A stretch of 64,000 bases of DNA from Photorhabdus sp. CRCIA-P01 (GCF_003545805.1 NZ_NMQR01000015.1:37968-101967); one strand, 5' to 3'. Shown: positions 37,786 to 47,810, counted from the stretch's first letter. Program-made: numbers and translations. The notes: a model not told the origin generated them from the letters alone.

Positions 37786-38867
37786 ATATTCCCCCTATGA
37801 CGTAAAATTATGCTAAGGAAGAATGGAACCCCAACTAACGCAGTAACAATCCCAACAGGAATAACAACACCTGGGATCAGGTTTTTCGAAGCGATGGACG
37901 CCATAGACAACACTAATGCACCAATCAGGGCACTGGCCGGTAAATAGAAACGATGATCTTCACCAAACATCATGCGGGCAATATGTGGCGCAATTAAACC
38001 GATAAAGGCAATTGGCCCAACAAATGCCACGGCTAAAGCGGCAAGAATACTGATACGCAATAACGTCCCTAAGCGCAGACGACGAACATCAATACCAAAA
38101 CTGATTGCACGATCTTCACCCAAGCGCAGCGCTGTCAGTTTCCAAGCATTCATCATTGAAATAGGAAAAACGGCTGCAAACACCAGCAACATAACACCCA
38201 GTTTTATCCAGGTTGCTCTGGCAAGGCTACCCATTGTCCAGAGTACCAACCCCTGAAGGGTATCTTCCGTTGCAATAAACTGCATCATGGAAACCAATGC
38301 TTCAAAGGTAAAGACTAATGCAATGCCAAATAATACGACCCCAGACGTAGCAACTCGTGTCCAACGAGTAATCGTATCCAGCACCAACGCTGCCAACAAA
38401 GCGAAAATGAAAGCATTCGCAGAGATGAACCATTGATCGGGCACGCCTGGAATACCAATACCAGATACAATCGCCAACGCAGCACCAAATGCAGCCGCCT
38501 GGGCAACCCCTAAAGTAGAGGGACTGGCTAATGGGTTATTTAAGATCGTCTGCATTTCCGCGCCAGCCAGCCCAAGAGACAGGCCAATCACTACCGCCAT
38601 CAGGGCATAGGGTAAACGGATATCCCAAACAATTACCCGTGTACCCGCATCCACACTCTCTGGCGACACTAAAGTCTGCCAGAGAGATGACAAAGATAAA
38701 CCCGATGGACCTATCGTAAAATCCAATACCAGTGAAACACCAATAATCAGCACGATGAAGACCATCATCACAATACGGCGGTGTAAAATATATCGGTAAT
38801 GGACTTTTACATTGCTGTCATCTAATTGTTGTTTCACCATTGGCATAGGCTCGATAGTGGCACTCAT
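37782..38867 (-). CDS. Iron-chelate ABC transporter permease (FecCD family)
   Basis: 361 residues with about ten membrane segments. Family hallmarks are DIRLPYALMAVVIGLSLGLAGAEMQTILNNPLASPSTLGVAQAAAFGAAL and GPIAFIGLIAPHIARMMFGEDHRFYLPASALIGALVL, shown here as landmarks only. A 40-residue soluble N-terminus (MSATIEPMPMVKQQLDD) precedes the first membrane helix. A single permease gene implies a homodimer like BtuC rather than FecC/FecD heterodimers. It lies 25 bp behind the binding-protein gene. Confidence 0.93.
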   Translation of the reverse strand: MSATIEPMPMVKQQLDDSNVKVHYRYILHRRIVMMVFIVLIIGVSLVLDFTIGPSGLSLSSLWQTLVSPESVDAGTRVIVWDIRLPYALMAVVIGLSLGLAGAEMQTILNNPLASPSTLGVAQAAAFGAALAIVSGIGIPGVPDQWFISANAFIFALLAALVLDTITRWTRVATSGVVLFGIALVFTFEALVSMMQFIATEDTLQGLVLWTMGSLARATWIKLGVMLLVFAAVFPISMMNAWKLTALRLGEDRAISFGIDVRRLRLGTLLRISILAALAVAFVGPIAFIGLIAPHIARMMFGEDHRFYLPASALIGALVLSMASIASKNLIPGVVIPVGIVTALVGVPFFLSIILRHRGNI

Positions 38868-38892
38868 TATTTCCGTTACCTGGCTTAATTAA

Positions 38893-40026
38893 TTACTTCT
38901 CACTGACCCAGTAAACTCCTGATGGATCAACTGCCAGGAATTTACTGTGTAACTCATTCAGTGTTTTCTGCGGATCTAAATCTGTAAATTTCTCAGGATA
39001 GAACCATTTAGCAAATACCTGAGTCGCTACCACATTATATGGAGAGTTATAGTAATTATGCCAAATCGCATAATCTCTGCCCTCTTTGACTGCGGTCAAC
39101 GAGCTAATACCTTTACGTTCAGTCATTTGTTTCAGACTGGCTTTTGCTCGTTCAGGCGTGGATTGCGCTCCCAGTTTTACACCAGGTTCATTGCTGTCTG
39201 GCGCTTTTGCCCCACTAGCAATGTAAATATAAGGGTCAACTGCAATAATTTTTTCGAGGTTCATATTACCAAGCGCACCTGGTAGCAAGCCTTTAGCAAT
39301 GTTTTTCCCACCGGCCAAATCGATAAAGTTACCCATATTACCGTCACCGGCAGTCGCACAGCAGTCTTCAAAAGCACCCGCTCTCAAATCGATAAATACT
39401 GTTGGTTTTTTCTCTTCCGGGATTTTATTGGTGATATCAGTCACCAGTTTTACATTTTTCTCGTAAAAATCGGCATATTCCGCCGCTTGTTTTTCACGAT
39501 TTAATACTTTACCTAGCATACGAATACTCGGTAGCGTGTTCTTTAACGGCTCAGTACGAAAATCAACAAAGACAACCGGAACACCGGCCTTTTCAAGTTG
39601 AGCGACCAATTCGCTGTTTTTACCAGGACCATGACCAGACAAACCAAAAATAGCGATATCTGGATTAAGAGTTAACACCTTTTCAGAGCTGACACTATCA
39701 GCACTGGTGTTACCAATCAAAGGAACCTTGTCAATCTCAGGGAATTTAGCTTTATAGACAGCGTAAGACTGAGGGTCCAATTTACGGAAATCACCTTGCC
39801 AACCCGCGATACGGGCCAGTGGTTTATTGCCTTCAAGTACAGCGATAGCATGGAACAAACGGCCTTCGCCCAACAAAATACGATTTACATTCTCAGGAAC
39901 TTCAACAGTACGACCAACTATATCGGTGACCGTTTCCGCCCATGATGCGAAGCTTGCCACGACTGCCGAACCCGCTAACAGGCCGACACTGATACTCTTT
40001 GCCATGGTTCGAGACCTCAATTTCAT
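38893..40026 (-). CDS. Periplasmic iron-chelate binding protein (FepB/FecB type)
   Basis: 377 residues. The signal peptide ends at ASFASWAETV, and the mature TroA-like fold opens TDIVGRTVEVPENVNRILLG. The two lobes are linked by a long helix around VLTLNPDIAIFG. DCCATAGDGNMGNFIDLAGG in the second lobe carries a cysteine pair. AAGGG 8 nt before ATG 40026 supports the first of two clustered starts. It is the first gene of the operon and has a strong Fur-box candidate about 50 bp upstream. Ligand unknown: probably a ferric siderophore delivered by the CirA-like receptor. Confidence 0.9.
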   Translation of the reverse strand: MKLRSRTMAKSISVGLLAGSAVVASFASWAETVTDIVGRTVEVPENVNRILLGEGRLFHAIAVLEGNKPLARIAGWQGDFRKLDPQSYAVYKAKFPEIDKVPLIGNTSADSVSSEKVLTLNPDIAIFGLSGHGPGKNSELVAQLEKAGVPVVFVDFRTEPLKNTLPSIRMLGKVLNREKQAAEYADFYEKNVKLVTDITNKIPEEKKPTVFIDLRAGAFEDCCATAGDGNMGNFIDLAGGKNIAKGLLPGALGNMNLEKIIAVDPYIYIASGAKAPDSNEPGVKLGAQSTPERAKASLKQMTERKGISSLTAVKEGRDYAIWHNYYNSPYNVVATQVFAKWFYPEKFTDLDPQKTLNELHSKFLAVDPSGVYWVSEK

Positions 40027-40075
40027 TTTGTTAGCCCTTTCATATTAATAATTATGGCACTAACAATAGGACAGA

Positions 40076-40090
40076 TGAGAATACTTATCA
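40076..40090 (-). promoter_or_regulatory. Candidate Fur box of the uptake operon
   Basis: TGAGAAT-A-CTTATCA differs from the 7-1-7 Fur consensus TGATAAT-N-ATTATCA at two positions. It lies 50-64 bp before the binding-protein start, the expected place for iron-dependent repression. Confidence 0.7.
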
Positions 40091-40290
40091 ATATGATCTA
40101 CACAAATTTTAGTAAATCACGTGATTCATTGTATGAATAACGCTATGAAAAATAAAAAATACTCATTTGATCACAAAATGGGTATTTTCTTTTAATTTCT
40201 TATCAAGAACAGCTTATCTGCTTAAATAAATAAAACATTAAGATAATAATAAATTAATCGTGAATCGAATTAAAAAAACCATAAAACCAA

Positions 40291-40324
40291 GCCGGTAGGA
40301 ATTTTTTCAAAGATTCCTACCGGC
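40291..40324 (-). terminator. Terminator of lysP
   Basis: 12-bp perfect stem GCCGGTAGGAAT / ATTCCTACCGGC with a 10-nt loop, then TTGGTTTTATGGTTTTTTT on the minus strand. Confidence 0.9.
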
Positions 40325-40353
40325 CTGTTAATCACGATTTAACGTATTCACAT

Positions 40354-41835
40354 TCACTGATTCGCGATATCAGGAAATTTCATCTCGCTATATTTAATAA
40401 AGTGAGTTTTCCTAACTAGTTTGTAACCAAACCAAATCAACAGGAATAGTGGAATACCAATATAAGTTGCAGTTACACCATACCAATCAATTTTATCTTG
40501 TAGAAATGCCTGATAATTCTGTCCCAATGTGATGGTCAGACACAAAACAAACGCAAAGATTGGGCCAACCGGGAAAAATCCTGAACGATAAGGTAATCTA
40601 CTTAAATCCAACCCCTGAGCTATATAACCACGGCGGAAACGATAATGGCTAATAGCAATCCCCAACCATGCAATAAAACCGGTCATCCCAGAAGTATTTA
40701 ATAACCACAGATAGACGGTCTGGTTACCGTACATTGAACTGAGGAAACACAACGCAGCAACCACCGTTGTTGCATACAAGGCATTACGCGGTACACCACC
40801 TTCGGATAATTTGCCAAAAATCCTCGGTGCTTTACCCTCTTTTGCCAATGTGAACAACATACGAGTCGATGCATACATACCTGAATTACCCGCGGACAAC
40901 ACAGCCGTCAAAATAACCGCATTCATCGCCGCCGCAGCGGATAACAAACCGGCGTTTTCAAATACCAACGTAAACGGACTAACACTAATATCACCGACCT
41001 CATTACGCAGCAGGTTTGGATCAGTATAAGGAATAATCAGACTGATAATCAGGATTGCAAAAATATAGAACAACAGAATACGCCAGAATACCTTACGTAC
41101 AGCACTGGGAACATTTTTCGCCGGATCTTTTGATTCACCCGCCGCAATGCCAATTAGCTCGGTTCCCTGGAAAGAAAACCCAACTATCATTGCCACGCCA
41201 ATCATGGCAGAGAAACCACCGGCAAAAGGTGCATCACCAACAGTCCAGTTATGCCATCCAGCACCTTCCGCCCCTTTCATAATGCCGGCTATCATCAGTA
41301 ATCCGACCACAATAAAAACAATAACCGTGCTGACTTTAATTAAAGAGAACCAGTATTCAGCTTCACCAAATCCTTTCACTGAAATAAAATTCAATAGGAA
41401 AATCAACGCGAGGAATAGTGCACTCCAAATCCAACCTGGTATATCCGGCAACCAGTATCCCATAACCAATTGAGCAGCAACCAAATCCACCGCGATAGTC
41501 ACCGCCCAGTTGTACCAGTAGTTCCAACCCAAGGCAAAACCAAACCCTTCTTCAACATATTTGGAACCGTAAGTTGAGAAAGAACCGGAAACCGGCATAT
41601 AAGCGGCCAGTTCACCCAAACTGGTCATCAGGAAATAAACCATCAAGCCAATTAATGCATAGGAAAGTAATGCTCCGCCAGGCCCCGCCTGTGAAACTGT
41701 CGCACCGGAAGCCACGAATAACCCGGTGCCTATTGACCCGCCAATGGCAATCATCGCCAGATGCCGAGCCTTCAATTCACGTCGCAAATGTTGTACGGGT
41801 TTCTGGGAAACACTTTTTTGTTGTTGAGACATTCT
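40354..41835 (-). CDS. lysP: Lysine-specific permease
   Basis: 493 residues from ATG 41835, after AGGAACAG; an in-frame start 57 bp upstream is not favoured. Twelve membrane segments. RRELKARHLAMIAIGGSIGT, VASGATVSQAGPGGALLSYA and ELAAYMPVSGSFSTYGSKYV follow E. coli LysP closely, as does FSFQGTELIGIAAGESKDP. It imports lysine with protons and in E. coli also restrains CadC. The lysP-yeiE neighbourhood is kept, but an IS200/IS605 element now lies between them, upstream of the lysP promoter. Confidence 0.95.
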   Translation of the reverse strand, partial: RMSQQQKSVSQKPVQHLRRELKARHLAMIAIGGSIGTGLFVASGATVSQAGPGGALLSYALIGLMVYFLMTSLGELAAYMPVSGSFSTYGSKYVEEGFGFALGWNYWYNWAVTIAVDLVAAQLVMGYWLPDIPGWIWSALFLALIFLLNFISVKGFGEAEYWFSLIKVSTVIVFIVVGLLMIAGIMKGAEGAGWHNWTVGDAPFAGGFSAMIGVAMIVGFSFQGTELIGIAAGESKDPAKNVPSAVRKVFWRILLFYIFAILIISLIIPYTDPNLLRNEVGDISVSPFTLVFENAGLLSAAAAMNAVILTAVLSAGNSGMYASTRMLFTLAKEGKAPRIFGKLSEGGVPRNALYATTVVAALCFLSSMYGNQTVYLWLLNTSGMTGFIAWLGIAISHYRFRRGYIAQGLDLSRLPYRSGFFPVGPIFAFVLCLTITLGQNYQAFLQDKIDWYGVTATYIGIPLFLLIWFGYKLVRKTHFIKYSEMKFPDIANQ

Positions 41836-41939
41836 GTTCCTGTTAGCTGCGAATAAATCTGATGGCGGATTGTAACAAATCCTCACTATCAAAATAGCGA
41901 GGAAGCGCTGTTATAAGATACCTTCATAATTCAGAGAAA

Positions 41940-42010
41940 ATTATAAGTAACACAGGTGACTGCTCCCCGCCGTCAACGGCGAGGCTTCCCACTTCTCAGG
42001 CCGCAACCGT
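41940..42010 (-). ncRNA. Putative omega-RNA 3' region at the right end of the element
   Basis: In known elements the guide RNA overlaps the tnpB 3' end and runs through the right-end hairpin into flanking DNA. A conserved-looking GAAGTGGGAAGCCTCGCCG stem and GTCAC end are present here. The guide would then be the flanking bases just left of about 41955. Limits and expression are inferred. Confidence 0.45.
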
Positions 42011-43165
42011 CTGTGTGACGGATTTACGCTGGCCTCCGTGGGCAGAAACGACGAGTCCCGCCGCCTGTAACTCCATTATGCCCTTACGCTGGATATTGAT
42101 TGCCGCGTTTACATCGCGATCATGTTCAACACCACAGCAAGGGCATGGCCAGATCCGCTTATGCAGCGGCATTTCCGACACTTTGTAACCGCAGCAATGG
42201 CAGGTTTTCGAGCTGGCGAACCACTGATCCAGTTTGACCAGGTGGACGCCCGCCGCTGCGGCTTTGTATTCCAGTTTCATGATGAAACCATGCCAGCCAG
42301 CATCCCCGATAGCGCGAGCAAGGGGGTGATTTTTCATCATGTTGGCCGATTTCAGCGTCTCGACAATGACCGCTTGGTTTTCGTCAACCATTGTCCGGGA
42401 GAGTTTGTGTTGAAAATCGGCGCGGGCATGGGCTATCCGCTCATGGACGGCCGCCAGACGTAAGCGGGCCTTGCGGCGGTTAGCGCTGCCCTTTTGTTTG
42501 CGGGACAGCGATTTCTGCTTACGGCGCAGGTTACGGGTGGCATTAATAAGGTGACGCGGGTTATTCACCTTCTCCCCGTTCGACTGGATAAGATAGTGGG
42601 ATAACCCCATATCACACCCTGTTACACGGGTGATAACGCCCGGCTTTTCCGGCGCATCCCTGCCATTGTCACACAGGATAGCGGCGAAATATTTTCCCGT
42701 GGCTGTTCGGGATAGTGTAATGCTCTTCACTTCTCCTTCAATTTCTCGGTGTAGGCGCGCCTTTATCGGTGATAATTTCGGGATCTTCACTGCGCCATCC
42801 CGTACTTTTATCCCAACACAGTGATAGCTGGATTGCCGGCCCTGTTTGCGTTTGAACGTGGGAAATTGGGCTTGCAACTTCGGATTAAAGAAATGATCAA
42901 ACGCGGTATGCAGATTGATCACTGCCTGCTGTAACGCGATGGCGTCATATGCCTTGAGCCAGGCGTATTTGCGTGATTTCTTCGCGACCGCCAGTAACGG
43001 TTTGAGGTCCTTGCGCGGATTTAAACTCACGCCGTGACGTTGGTAAGCCTGCTTTTTGATGTACAGCGCCTTGTTGTACGCAAAACGGACCGCACCAAAC
43101 TGGCCGTTAAGATACTCGGCCTGTTCGGGTGTGGGGTAGAGGCGGACTTTGGTTGCTCTTAACAT
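41996..43165 (-). CDS. tnpB: TnpB, RNA-guided nuclease of an IS200/IS605-type element
   Basis: 389 residues. An N-terminal OrfB helix-turn-helix part opens MLRATKVRLYPTPEQAEYLN. The RuvC-like centre shows GCDMGLSHYL (first Asp), VIVETLKSANM (Glu) and DRDVNAAINI (last Asp), with the zinc finger CHCCG...CPCCG between. All three catalytic residues are present although the first motif is GCDMG rather than GIDLG. TnpB proteins cut DNA guided by an RNA from the element's right end, favouring its retention. No good ribosome site is visible. GC content is above that of neighbouring genes, indicating transfer. Confidence 0.92.
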   Translation of the reverse strand: MLRATKVRLYPTPEQAEYLNGQFGAVRFAYNKALYIKKQAYQRHGVSLNPRKDLKPLLAVAKKSRKYAWLKAYDAIALQQAVINLHTAFDHFFNPKLQAQFPTFKRKQGRQSSYHCVGIKVRDGAVKIPKLSPIKARLHREIEGEVKSITLSRTATGKYFAAILCDNGRDAPEKPGVITRVTGCDMGLSHYLIQSNGEKVNNPRHLINATRNLRRKQKSLSRKQKGSANRRKARLRLAAVHERIAHARADFQHKLSRTMVDENQAVIVETLKSANMMKNHPLARAIGDAGWHGFIMKLEYKAAAAGVHLVKLDQWFASSKTCHCCGYKVSEMPLHKRIWPCPCCGVEHDRDVNAAINIQRKGIMELQAAGLVVSAHGGQRKSVTQTVAA

Positions 43166-43203
43166 ATTCAGCGCTCATTGAGAGAGTGCCTTCATTTTAG
43201 CCG

Positions 43204-43490
43204 GTGACAGGAAGATATCAACGGGTTGTGCATGTAATATTCACGACAAAGTCCCGTCGAAAGCGCGTTGATGGACGGATGATAAACCCGTTACGTGATG
43301 CATTCAGTTCAGCGGCGGCAAAACGAGAATGTGAAAGGGTTGAGAGGGAGGTGAGCGTGATCATGTGCATTTGCGGATGCAGAGCAAAACCAGACTTCTG
43401 TGGTCGAGATCATACTTTGCCTGTAGCGCAACGAGAGAAACGTGAAAAGCGTACGTTGCCAGTCAGAATACGCCGGAGTAGCCAGCCCTA
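43204..43490 (+). pseudogene. Frameshifted tnpA (Y1 transposase) fragment
   Basis: From GTG 43204 the frame reads RYQRVVHVIFTTKSRRKRVD and MINPLRDAFSSAAAKRECE. The continuation in a second frame reads ERDHVHLRMQSKTRLLW and SRSYFACSA, containing the HUH motif HVH. A frameshift near 43345 and loss of the C-terminal catalytic tyrosine helix inactivate it. It is divergent from tnpB, the IS605-type layout. Confidence 0.75.
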
Positions 43491-43587
43491 AAGCCCTTTG
43501 GGCTTTTCGCCTGATATCCCCGCCCGCACTGGGCAAGGGTTTACGGCGGTTTTTTGCTAATTTTGGATTTTAAACAGAACGTAAAAT

Positions 43588-44451
43588 TTATCGGCAATAA
43601 CTGAGCAATTTTTGCAGTGCGCTAGACATATGCTTTTGCCGATGATGAATCAGGTACAATGTTCTGAAAAGTCTTAATTCTGGCACTTTTAACTCCAGTA
43701 AAGTACGATTTTGCAATTGCTCTGCAACAACTCGTCTGGACAAGCAACTGATGCCCATACCAAATTTGACCGCATGTTTTATCGCTTCAGAATTTCCCAA
43801 TTCCATCAAAATCTTGAACCCAGGTAAATGGGCAAACAACAGATGATCCAGCACTTCTCTTGTACCCGATCCCCTCTCCCTTAATATCCATGATGCCTTA
43901 ACTAAATCATCCAATTTTAGATCCTGTTTAGCTAGCGGATTTTCAGGAGAAGAAAAAACAACCAACTCATCCTCCATCCATAGCTGAGTTATCAACTCAG
44001 GACTATGACAGGAACCTTCTATCAAACCAAGATCAACACGGAATTCCAGCACAGAATTGATGACATCCTGCGTATTATTGATATTTAACTCTAGCGGCGT
44101 ATCAGGAAAATCCTGACGATAATTTGCCAGCATTTCCGGCAACATATAATTACCAATGGTACTACTGGCAGCAATACGTAACGCTCCTAACTCCTGTTTG
44201 AATAACTGCTGAATTTCCCCTGCCTGCTCTAGCAATGCCAGAGCCTTGGGATAGAGTAGACGGCCATGTTCATTCGTCACCAACCGCTTACCTACCCGGT
44301 CAAAAAGCTGTACGCCAAGTTGGCTTTCCAGATCCGTTAATGAGGCACTCACTGCGGACTGAGATAGCGCCAATTGCTGAGAGGCTTGCGTCGTTGAACC
44401 GCTTTTCAATACCTCAGTAAAAACTTCCAACTGCCTCAATGTGATGTGCAT
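43588..44451 (-). CDS. yeiE: LysR-type transcriptional regulator YeiE
   Basis: 287 residues from ATG 44451. The winged HTH starts [20 protein letters not shown] and includes [33 protein letters not shown] two-lobe effector domain follows. It is divergent from yeiH, and the yeiE-yeiH-nfo order is as in E. coli. In E. coli and Salmonella YeiE is linked to sulfite and iron/flagellar control; here only the regulator family and synteny are certain. It is expected to control yeiH from the 190-bp shared promoter region. Confidence 0.93.
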   Translation of the reverse strand: MHITLRQLEVFTEVLKSGSTTQASQQLALSQSAVSASLTDLESQLGVQLFDRVGKRLVTNEHGRLLYPKALALLEQAGEIQQLFKQELGALRIAASSTIGNYMLPEMLANYRQDFPDTPLELNINNTQDVINSVLEFRVDLGLIEGSCHSPELITQLWMEDELVVFSSPENPLAKQDLKLDDLVKASWILRERGSGTREVLDHLLFAHLPGFKILMELGNSEAIKHAVKFGMGISCLSRRVVAEQLQNRTLLELKVPELRLFRTLYLIHHRQKHMSSALQKLLSYCR

Positions 44452-44640
44452 ATTGCCCCGCAAAATATGGTGTCGGTCAAAGTTAGCTTGTTTTAATTTT
44501 ATACGGCAATAGACAACTTAACAAAAATCCACTTTCTTACCAATTTTTTCGATTATATATAAAAATATTATCAATTTTAATGATAACATAGTCTGCTATA
44601 TGCTTATGTTTAAAACATATAAGCAAAATGAGAAACATCT

Positions 44641-45723
44641 ATGTCTGACATTCGTACCGAAAAATCCAGCAAACAATCATCTATTCCCGGTATGAAATTA
44701 ATACTTGGGTTAATATTAGCGGCAACACTTACTGCAATTTCAATATATGCCGGAAATATCCCGTGGTTTATTAATATGGGACTGGGCACATTAACACTGG
44801 CGATTCTTGCAGGGATCATTGCCGGTAATACTGTCTATCCTTTACTCAAACCTTATTGTGATGAGGGTATTCATTTCTCAAAACATTATCTTCTGCGGGC
44901 AGGTATTATTCTTTATGGTTTCCGTCTGACATTTCAACAAATTGCCGATGTTGGCATTACCGGCCTTCTGATTGACGCTGCTATGTTGTCTTCCACTTTC
45001 TTTATTGCCATTTGGCTAGGCAGATCACTCTTTGGATTAGACCAACAAACGGTAATACTGATCGGTGCCGGTAGCAGTATCTGCGGTGCAGCAGCTATTA
45101 TGGCAACGCAGCCGGTAGTGAATGCCCCTGCCAGTAAAGTTGCTGTTGCGGTATCGACAGTTGTCATCTTTGGCACTATCGCTATTTTCATTTATCCGTG
45201 GTTTTATCAACTCAATGAGCATTATCAGTGGTTACCACTTACTCAGGAAACTTTCGGCATCTTTACTGGCTCCACCCTTCACGAAGTTGCTCAAGTTGTT
45301 GCTGTTGGACATGCTATTAGCGATCAAACGGAAAACGCAGCCGTTATCAGTAAAATGATCAGAGTTATGATGTTGGCGCCATTCCTGCTGTTATTATCCC
45401 ATTACATTAGCCGTGCCTGCACTAAAAATGGAAGAAACCATCAGGAGAAAACACCAATGACGATACCCTGGTTTGCGGTGATTTTTATTGCAATAGCGGG
45501 TTTTAATTCTTTCAATTTACTGCCGGCTGCAACAGTTAATTTTCTGATTAATATCGATACTATTATGCTTACTATGGCAATGGGGGCATTGGGTTTAACC
45601 ACTCATGTGAGTGCCATCCGTCAGGCCGGATTTAAACCGATTTTATTAGCTCTAATTTTATTTGTATGGCTGATGGCGGGGGGTTTTTTGATAAATCTTG
45701 GCATTCAACATTTGTTTGGCTGA
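44641..45723 (+). CDS. yeiH: UPF0324 membrane protein YeiH (putative sulfate/sulfite exporter family)
   Basis: 360 residues with about ten hydrophobic helices. Landmark sequences are HYLLRAGIILYGFRLTFQQI, GAGSSICGAAAIMATQPV, GSTLHEVAQVVAVGHAI and MGALGLTTHVSAIRQAG. The family is conserved but its substrate is not settled. Divergent from the YeiE regulator and upstream of nfo. Confidence 0.93.
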   Translation: MSDIRTEKSSKQSSIPGMKLILGLILAATLTAISIYAGNIPWFINMGLGTLTLAILAGIIAGNTVYPLLKPYCDEGIHFSKHYLLRAGIILYGFRLTFQQIADVGITGLLIDAAMLSSTFFIAIWLGRSLFGLDQQTVILIGAGSSICGAAAIMATQPVVNAPASKVAVAVSTVVIFGTIAIFIYPWFYQLNEHYQWLPLTQETFGIFTGSTLHEVAQVVAVGHAISDQTENAAVISKMIRVMMLAPFLLLLSHYISRACTKNGRNHQEKTPMTIPWFAVIFIAIAGFNSFNLLPAATVNFLINIDTIMLTMAMGALGLTTHVSAIRQAGFKPILLALILFVWLMAGGFLINLGIQHLFG

Positions 45724-45804
45724 TCAGAATCCACACGGAGAAATTCCAGGTTCATTGAGTGATTGAACAATGCCATAATGACGCAAAATAAGAAGGAGAA
45801 AAAT

Positions 45805-46647
45805 ATGAAATTTGTTGGAGCACATGTCAGCGCTGCCGGCGGAGTTGATCAAGCGGTTATTCGGGCACACGAATTAAAAGCTACCGCCTTTGCCCTATTT
45901 ACAAAAAATCAGCGCCAGTGGCATGCTCCACCTTTAGCCGCTGATGTTATCGATAAATTTAAAGAAAATTGTGAACGTTATGGATATGGCAGCCGACAAA
46001 TTCTCCCTCACGACAGTTATCTGATTAATCTTGGTCACCCAGAAATTGAAGCACTGGAAAAATCCCGACTGGCTTTTATTGATGAGATGCAACGTTGCGA
46101 ACAATTAGGGATCGATTTATTGAATTTCCATCCTGGCAGCCATCTCAATAAAATAGATGTGGATAAATGCCTGGCGCGTATTGCAGAATCTATTAATATT
46201 GCTCTCAATAAAACCCAGGGAGTCACTGCTGTTATCGAAAATACGGCAGGTCAAGGTACTAATCTGGGTTTCAAATTTGAACATCTGGCAGCAATTATTG
46301 ATGGAGTTGAAGATAAAAGCCGAGTGGGTGTCTGTATTGATACCTGTCACGCCTTTGCTGCTGGTTACGATTTACGTACAGACGATGTTTGTAAACAAAC
46401 TTTTCAACAGTTTGAAAAAATTGTTGGCTTTCAATATTTATGCGGAATGCATTTAAATGATGCCAAAAGTGAATTCGCCAGCCGTGTTGACCGACATCAT
46501 AGCCTTGGAGAAGGAAATATTGGTAAGACACCTTTCAGTTATATTATGAAAGATGCTCGTTTTGATGGTATTCCACTCATCCTTGAAACAATAAACCCAG
46601 ATATTTGGCCGCAAGAAATTGCCTGGCTGAAATTACAACAAAATTAA
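45805..46647 (+). CDS. nfo: Endonuclease IV
   Basis: 280 residues from ATG 45805, preceded by AAGGAG; an upstream in-frame ATG is rejected. The AP-endonuclease TIM barrel shows [92 protein letters not shown] and LETINPD. All trinuclear zinc ligands (His, Glu, Asp) are in place. It cleaves abasic sites and 3'-blocked ends after oxidative damage. Confidence 0.97.
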   Translation: MKFVGAHVSAAGGVDQAVIRAHELKATAFALFTKNQRQWHAPPLAADVIDKFKENCERYGYGSRQILPHDSYLINLGHPEIEALEKSRLAFIDEMQRCEQLGIDLLNFHPGSHLNKIDVDKCLARIAESINIALNKTQGVTAVIENTAGQGTNLGFKFEHLAAIIDGVEDKSRVGVCIDTCHAFAAGYDLRTDDVCKQTFQQFEKIVGFQYLCGMHLNDAKSEFASRVDRHHSLGEGNIGKTPFSYIMKDARFDGIPLILETINPDIWPQEIAWLKLQQN

Positions 46648-46666
46648 TTATTCTTTAATTAAAGCA

Positions 46667-47605
46667 TTATCTAACGGGTATCAGTTCCACTTTAGCCATC
46701 ATGGCAGCTAATTCAGGACGATTACTGATACCCACATTAGGCTGGCTAACGGCAAGTGCAGATACAGCGGTCGCTAATCGCAACGTGTGTTCACTGGATT
46801 CCCGCATCAGCAAACCATAAACCAAGCCACCAACCATTGAATCACCAGCCCCAACAGTGCTAACGACTTTACAATGCGGTGGTTTCGCCAACCATGCTCC
46901 AGACGCATTAACCCATAATGCCCCCTGCTCACCCAAGGATATGACAACATGAGCAATTCCCTGATCCCTAAGTTGATGTGCCGCTATGATGATATCGGAT
47001 AACTCAGGTAACAGACGCCCCGCCCATACTTCAAGCTCATGGCGATTCGGCTTCACTAACCAAGGGGAGGCTTTTAACCCTGCAACCAATGCTTCACGGC
47101 TGCTGTCAAAAATAATGCAAGGACAAAGCTGACGTAGACAAGCCATCCAGTCGGTAAACGATTCAGCAGAGATACCAGCCGGTAAGCTACCACTCACAAC
47201 AACCATATCAAACTGTCCAAGCCATGAAAGCGAATCATTAACAAATCCCGACCATTCAGCTTCACCGACATAAAAACCAGTGAAGTTAAAATCTGTCACT
47301 TCACCGTTTTCTTCTGTCAATTTGACATTAATCCGTGTTCTGCCCGGTACTAAATGAAAACGATTTACCATACCATTTTCATTGAAGAATTGTTGAAATC
47401 CTTCCTGATTTTCCTTACCCAAAAAACCACTCACCGTGACATCAATACCTAAGTCACGCAAAACTTTAGCAACATTATTGCCTTTCCCAGCAGCATGTAG
47501 TCCAGCGGTTTGCACTCTGTTGATCGCCCCCTTGACGATTTCCGAGCACAATCCTACCAAATCATAAGCAGGGTTTAAGGTGATAGTGGCAACTCTACGG
47601 CTCAT
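46667..47605 (-). CDS. fruK: 1-phosphofructokinase (orphan)
   Basis: 312 residues, the same as E. coli FruK. PfkB family: MSRRVATITLNPAYDLVG, GLHAAGKGNNVAKVLRDLGI, the GRTRINVKL region and the catalytic VSTVGAGDSMVGGLVYG. It phosphorylates fructose 1-phosphate to fructose 1,6-bisphosphate. In other enterobacteria it sits between fruB and fruA of the fructose PTS, but here nfo and a Nudix gene flank it and neither PTS gene is present. Its end is 19 bp from the convergent nfo end. Confidence 0.94.
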   Translation of the reverse strand: MSRRVATITLNPAYDLVGLCSEIVKGAINRVQTAGLHAAGKGNNVAKVLRDLGIDVTVSGFLGKENQEGFQQFFNENGMVNRFHLVPGRTRINVKLTEENGEVTDFNFTGFYVGEAEWSGFVNDSLSWLGQFDMVVVSGSLPAGISAESFTDWMACLRQLCPCIIFDSSREALVAGLKASPWLVKPNRHELEVWAGRLLPELSDIIIAAHQLRDQGIAHVVISLGEQGALWVNASGAWLAKPPHCKVVSTVGAGDSMVGGLVYGLLMRESSEHTLRLATAVSALAVSQPNVGISNRPELAAMMAKVELIPVR

Positions 47606-47810
47606 TTTGCCCGATGTCTCCTAAGTAGATAATCATCATCATTACTATAAATTTTCAGTTCTATTTATATCACTAAAATTGAATCGTTTCAGTTAAATTC
47701 CATGCTTTATTGATCGTTGTCTTAAATTGATTTCCGGATAAGAATAGCATTGAATTTTTCTCAAAAAGAATTGTTAATTTATTGAAATTTAAATAAAAGG
47801 AATAAACCAA

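Larger units (their letters stand above)
40027..40353. other. Promoter region of the uptake operon and 3' region of lysP
   Basis: AT-rich, 327 bp, no gene. It holds the Fur-box candidate at its left and the lysP terminator at its right. Confidence 0.6.
41950..43560. mobile_element. IS200/IS605-type element with intact tnpB and broken, divergent tnpA
   Basis: The right end carries a GC hairpin (CCTCGCCG-TTGA-CGGCGGGG on the minus strand, about 41966-41987) next to GTGACTGC, typical of these ends. The left end has AAAGCCC-TTT-GGGCTTT at 43490-43506. No target duplication is expected for this family and none is seen. Limits are approximate. It is inserted between lysP and yeiE. Confidence 0.8.
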
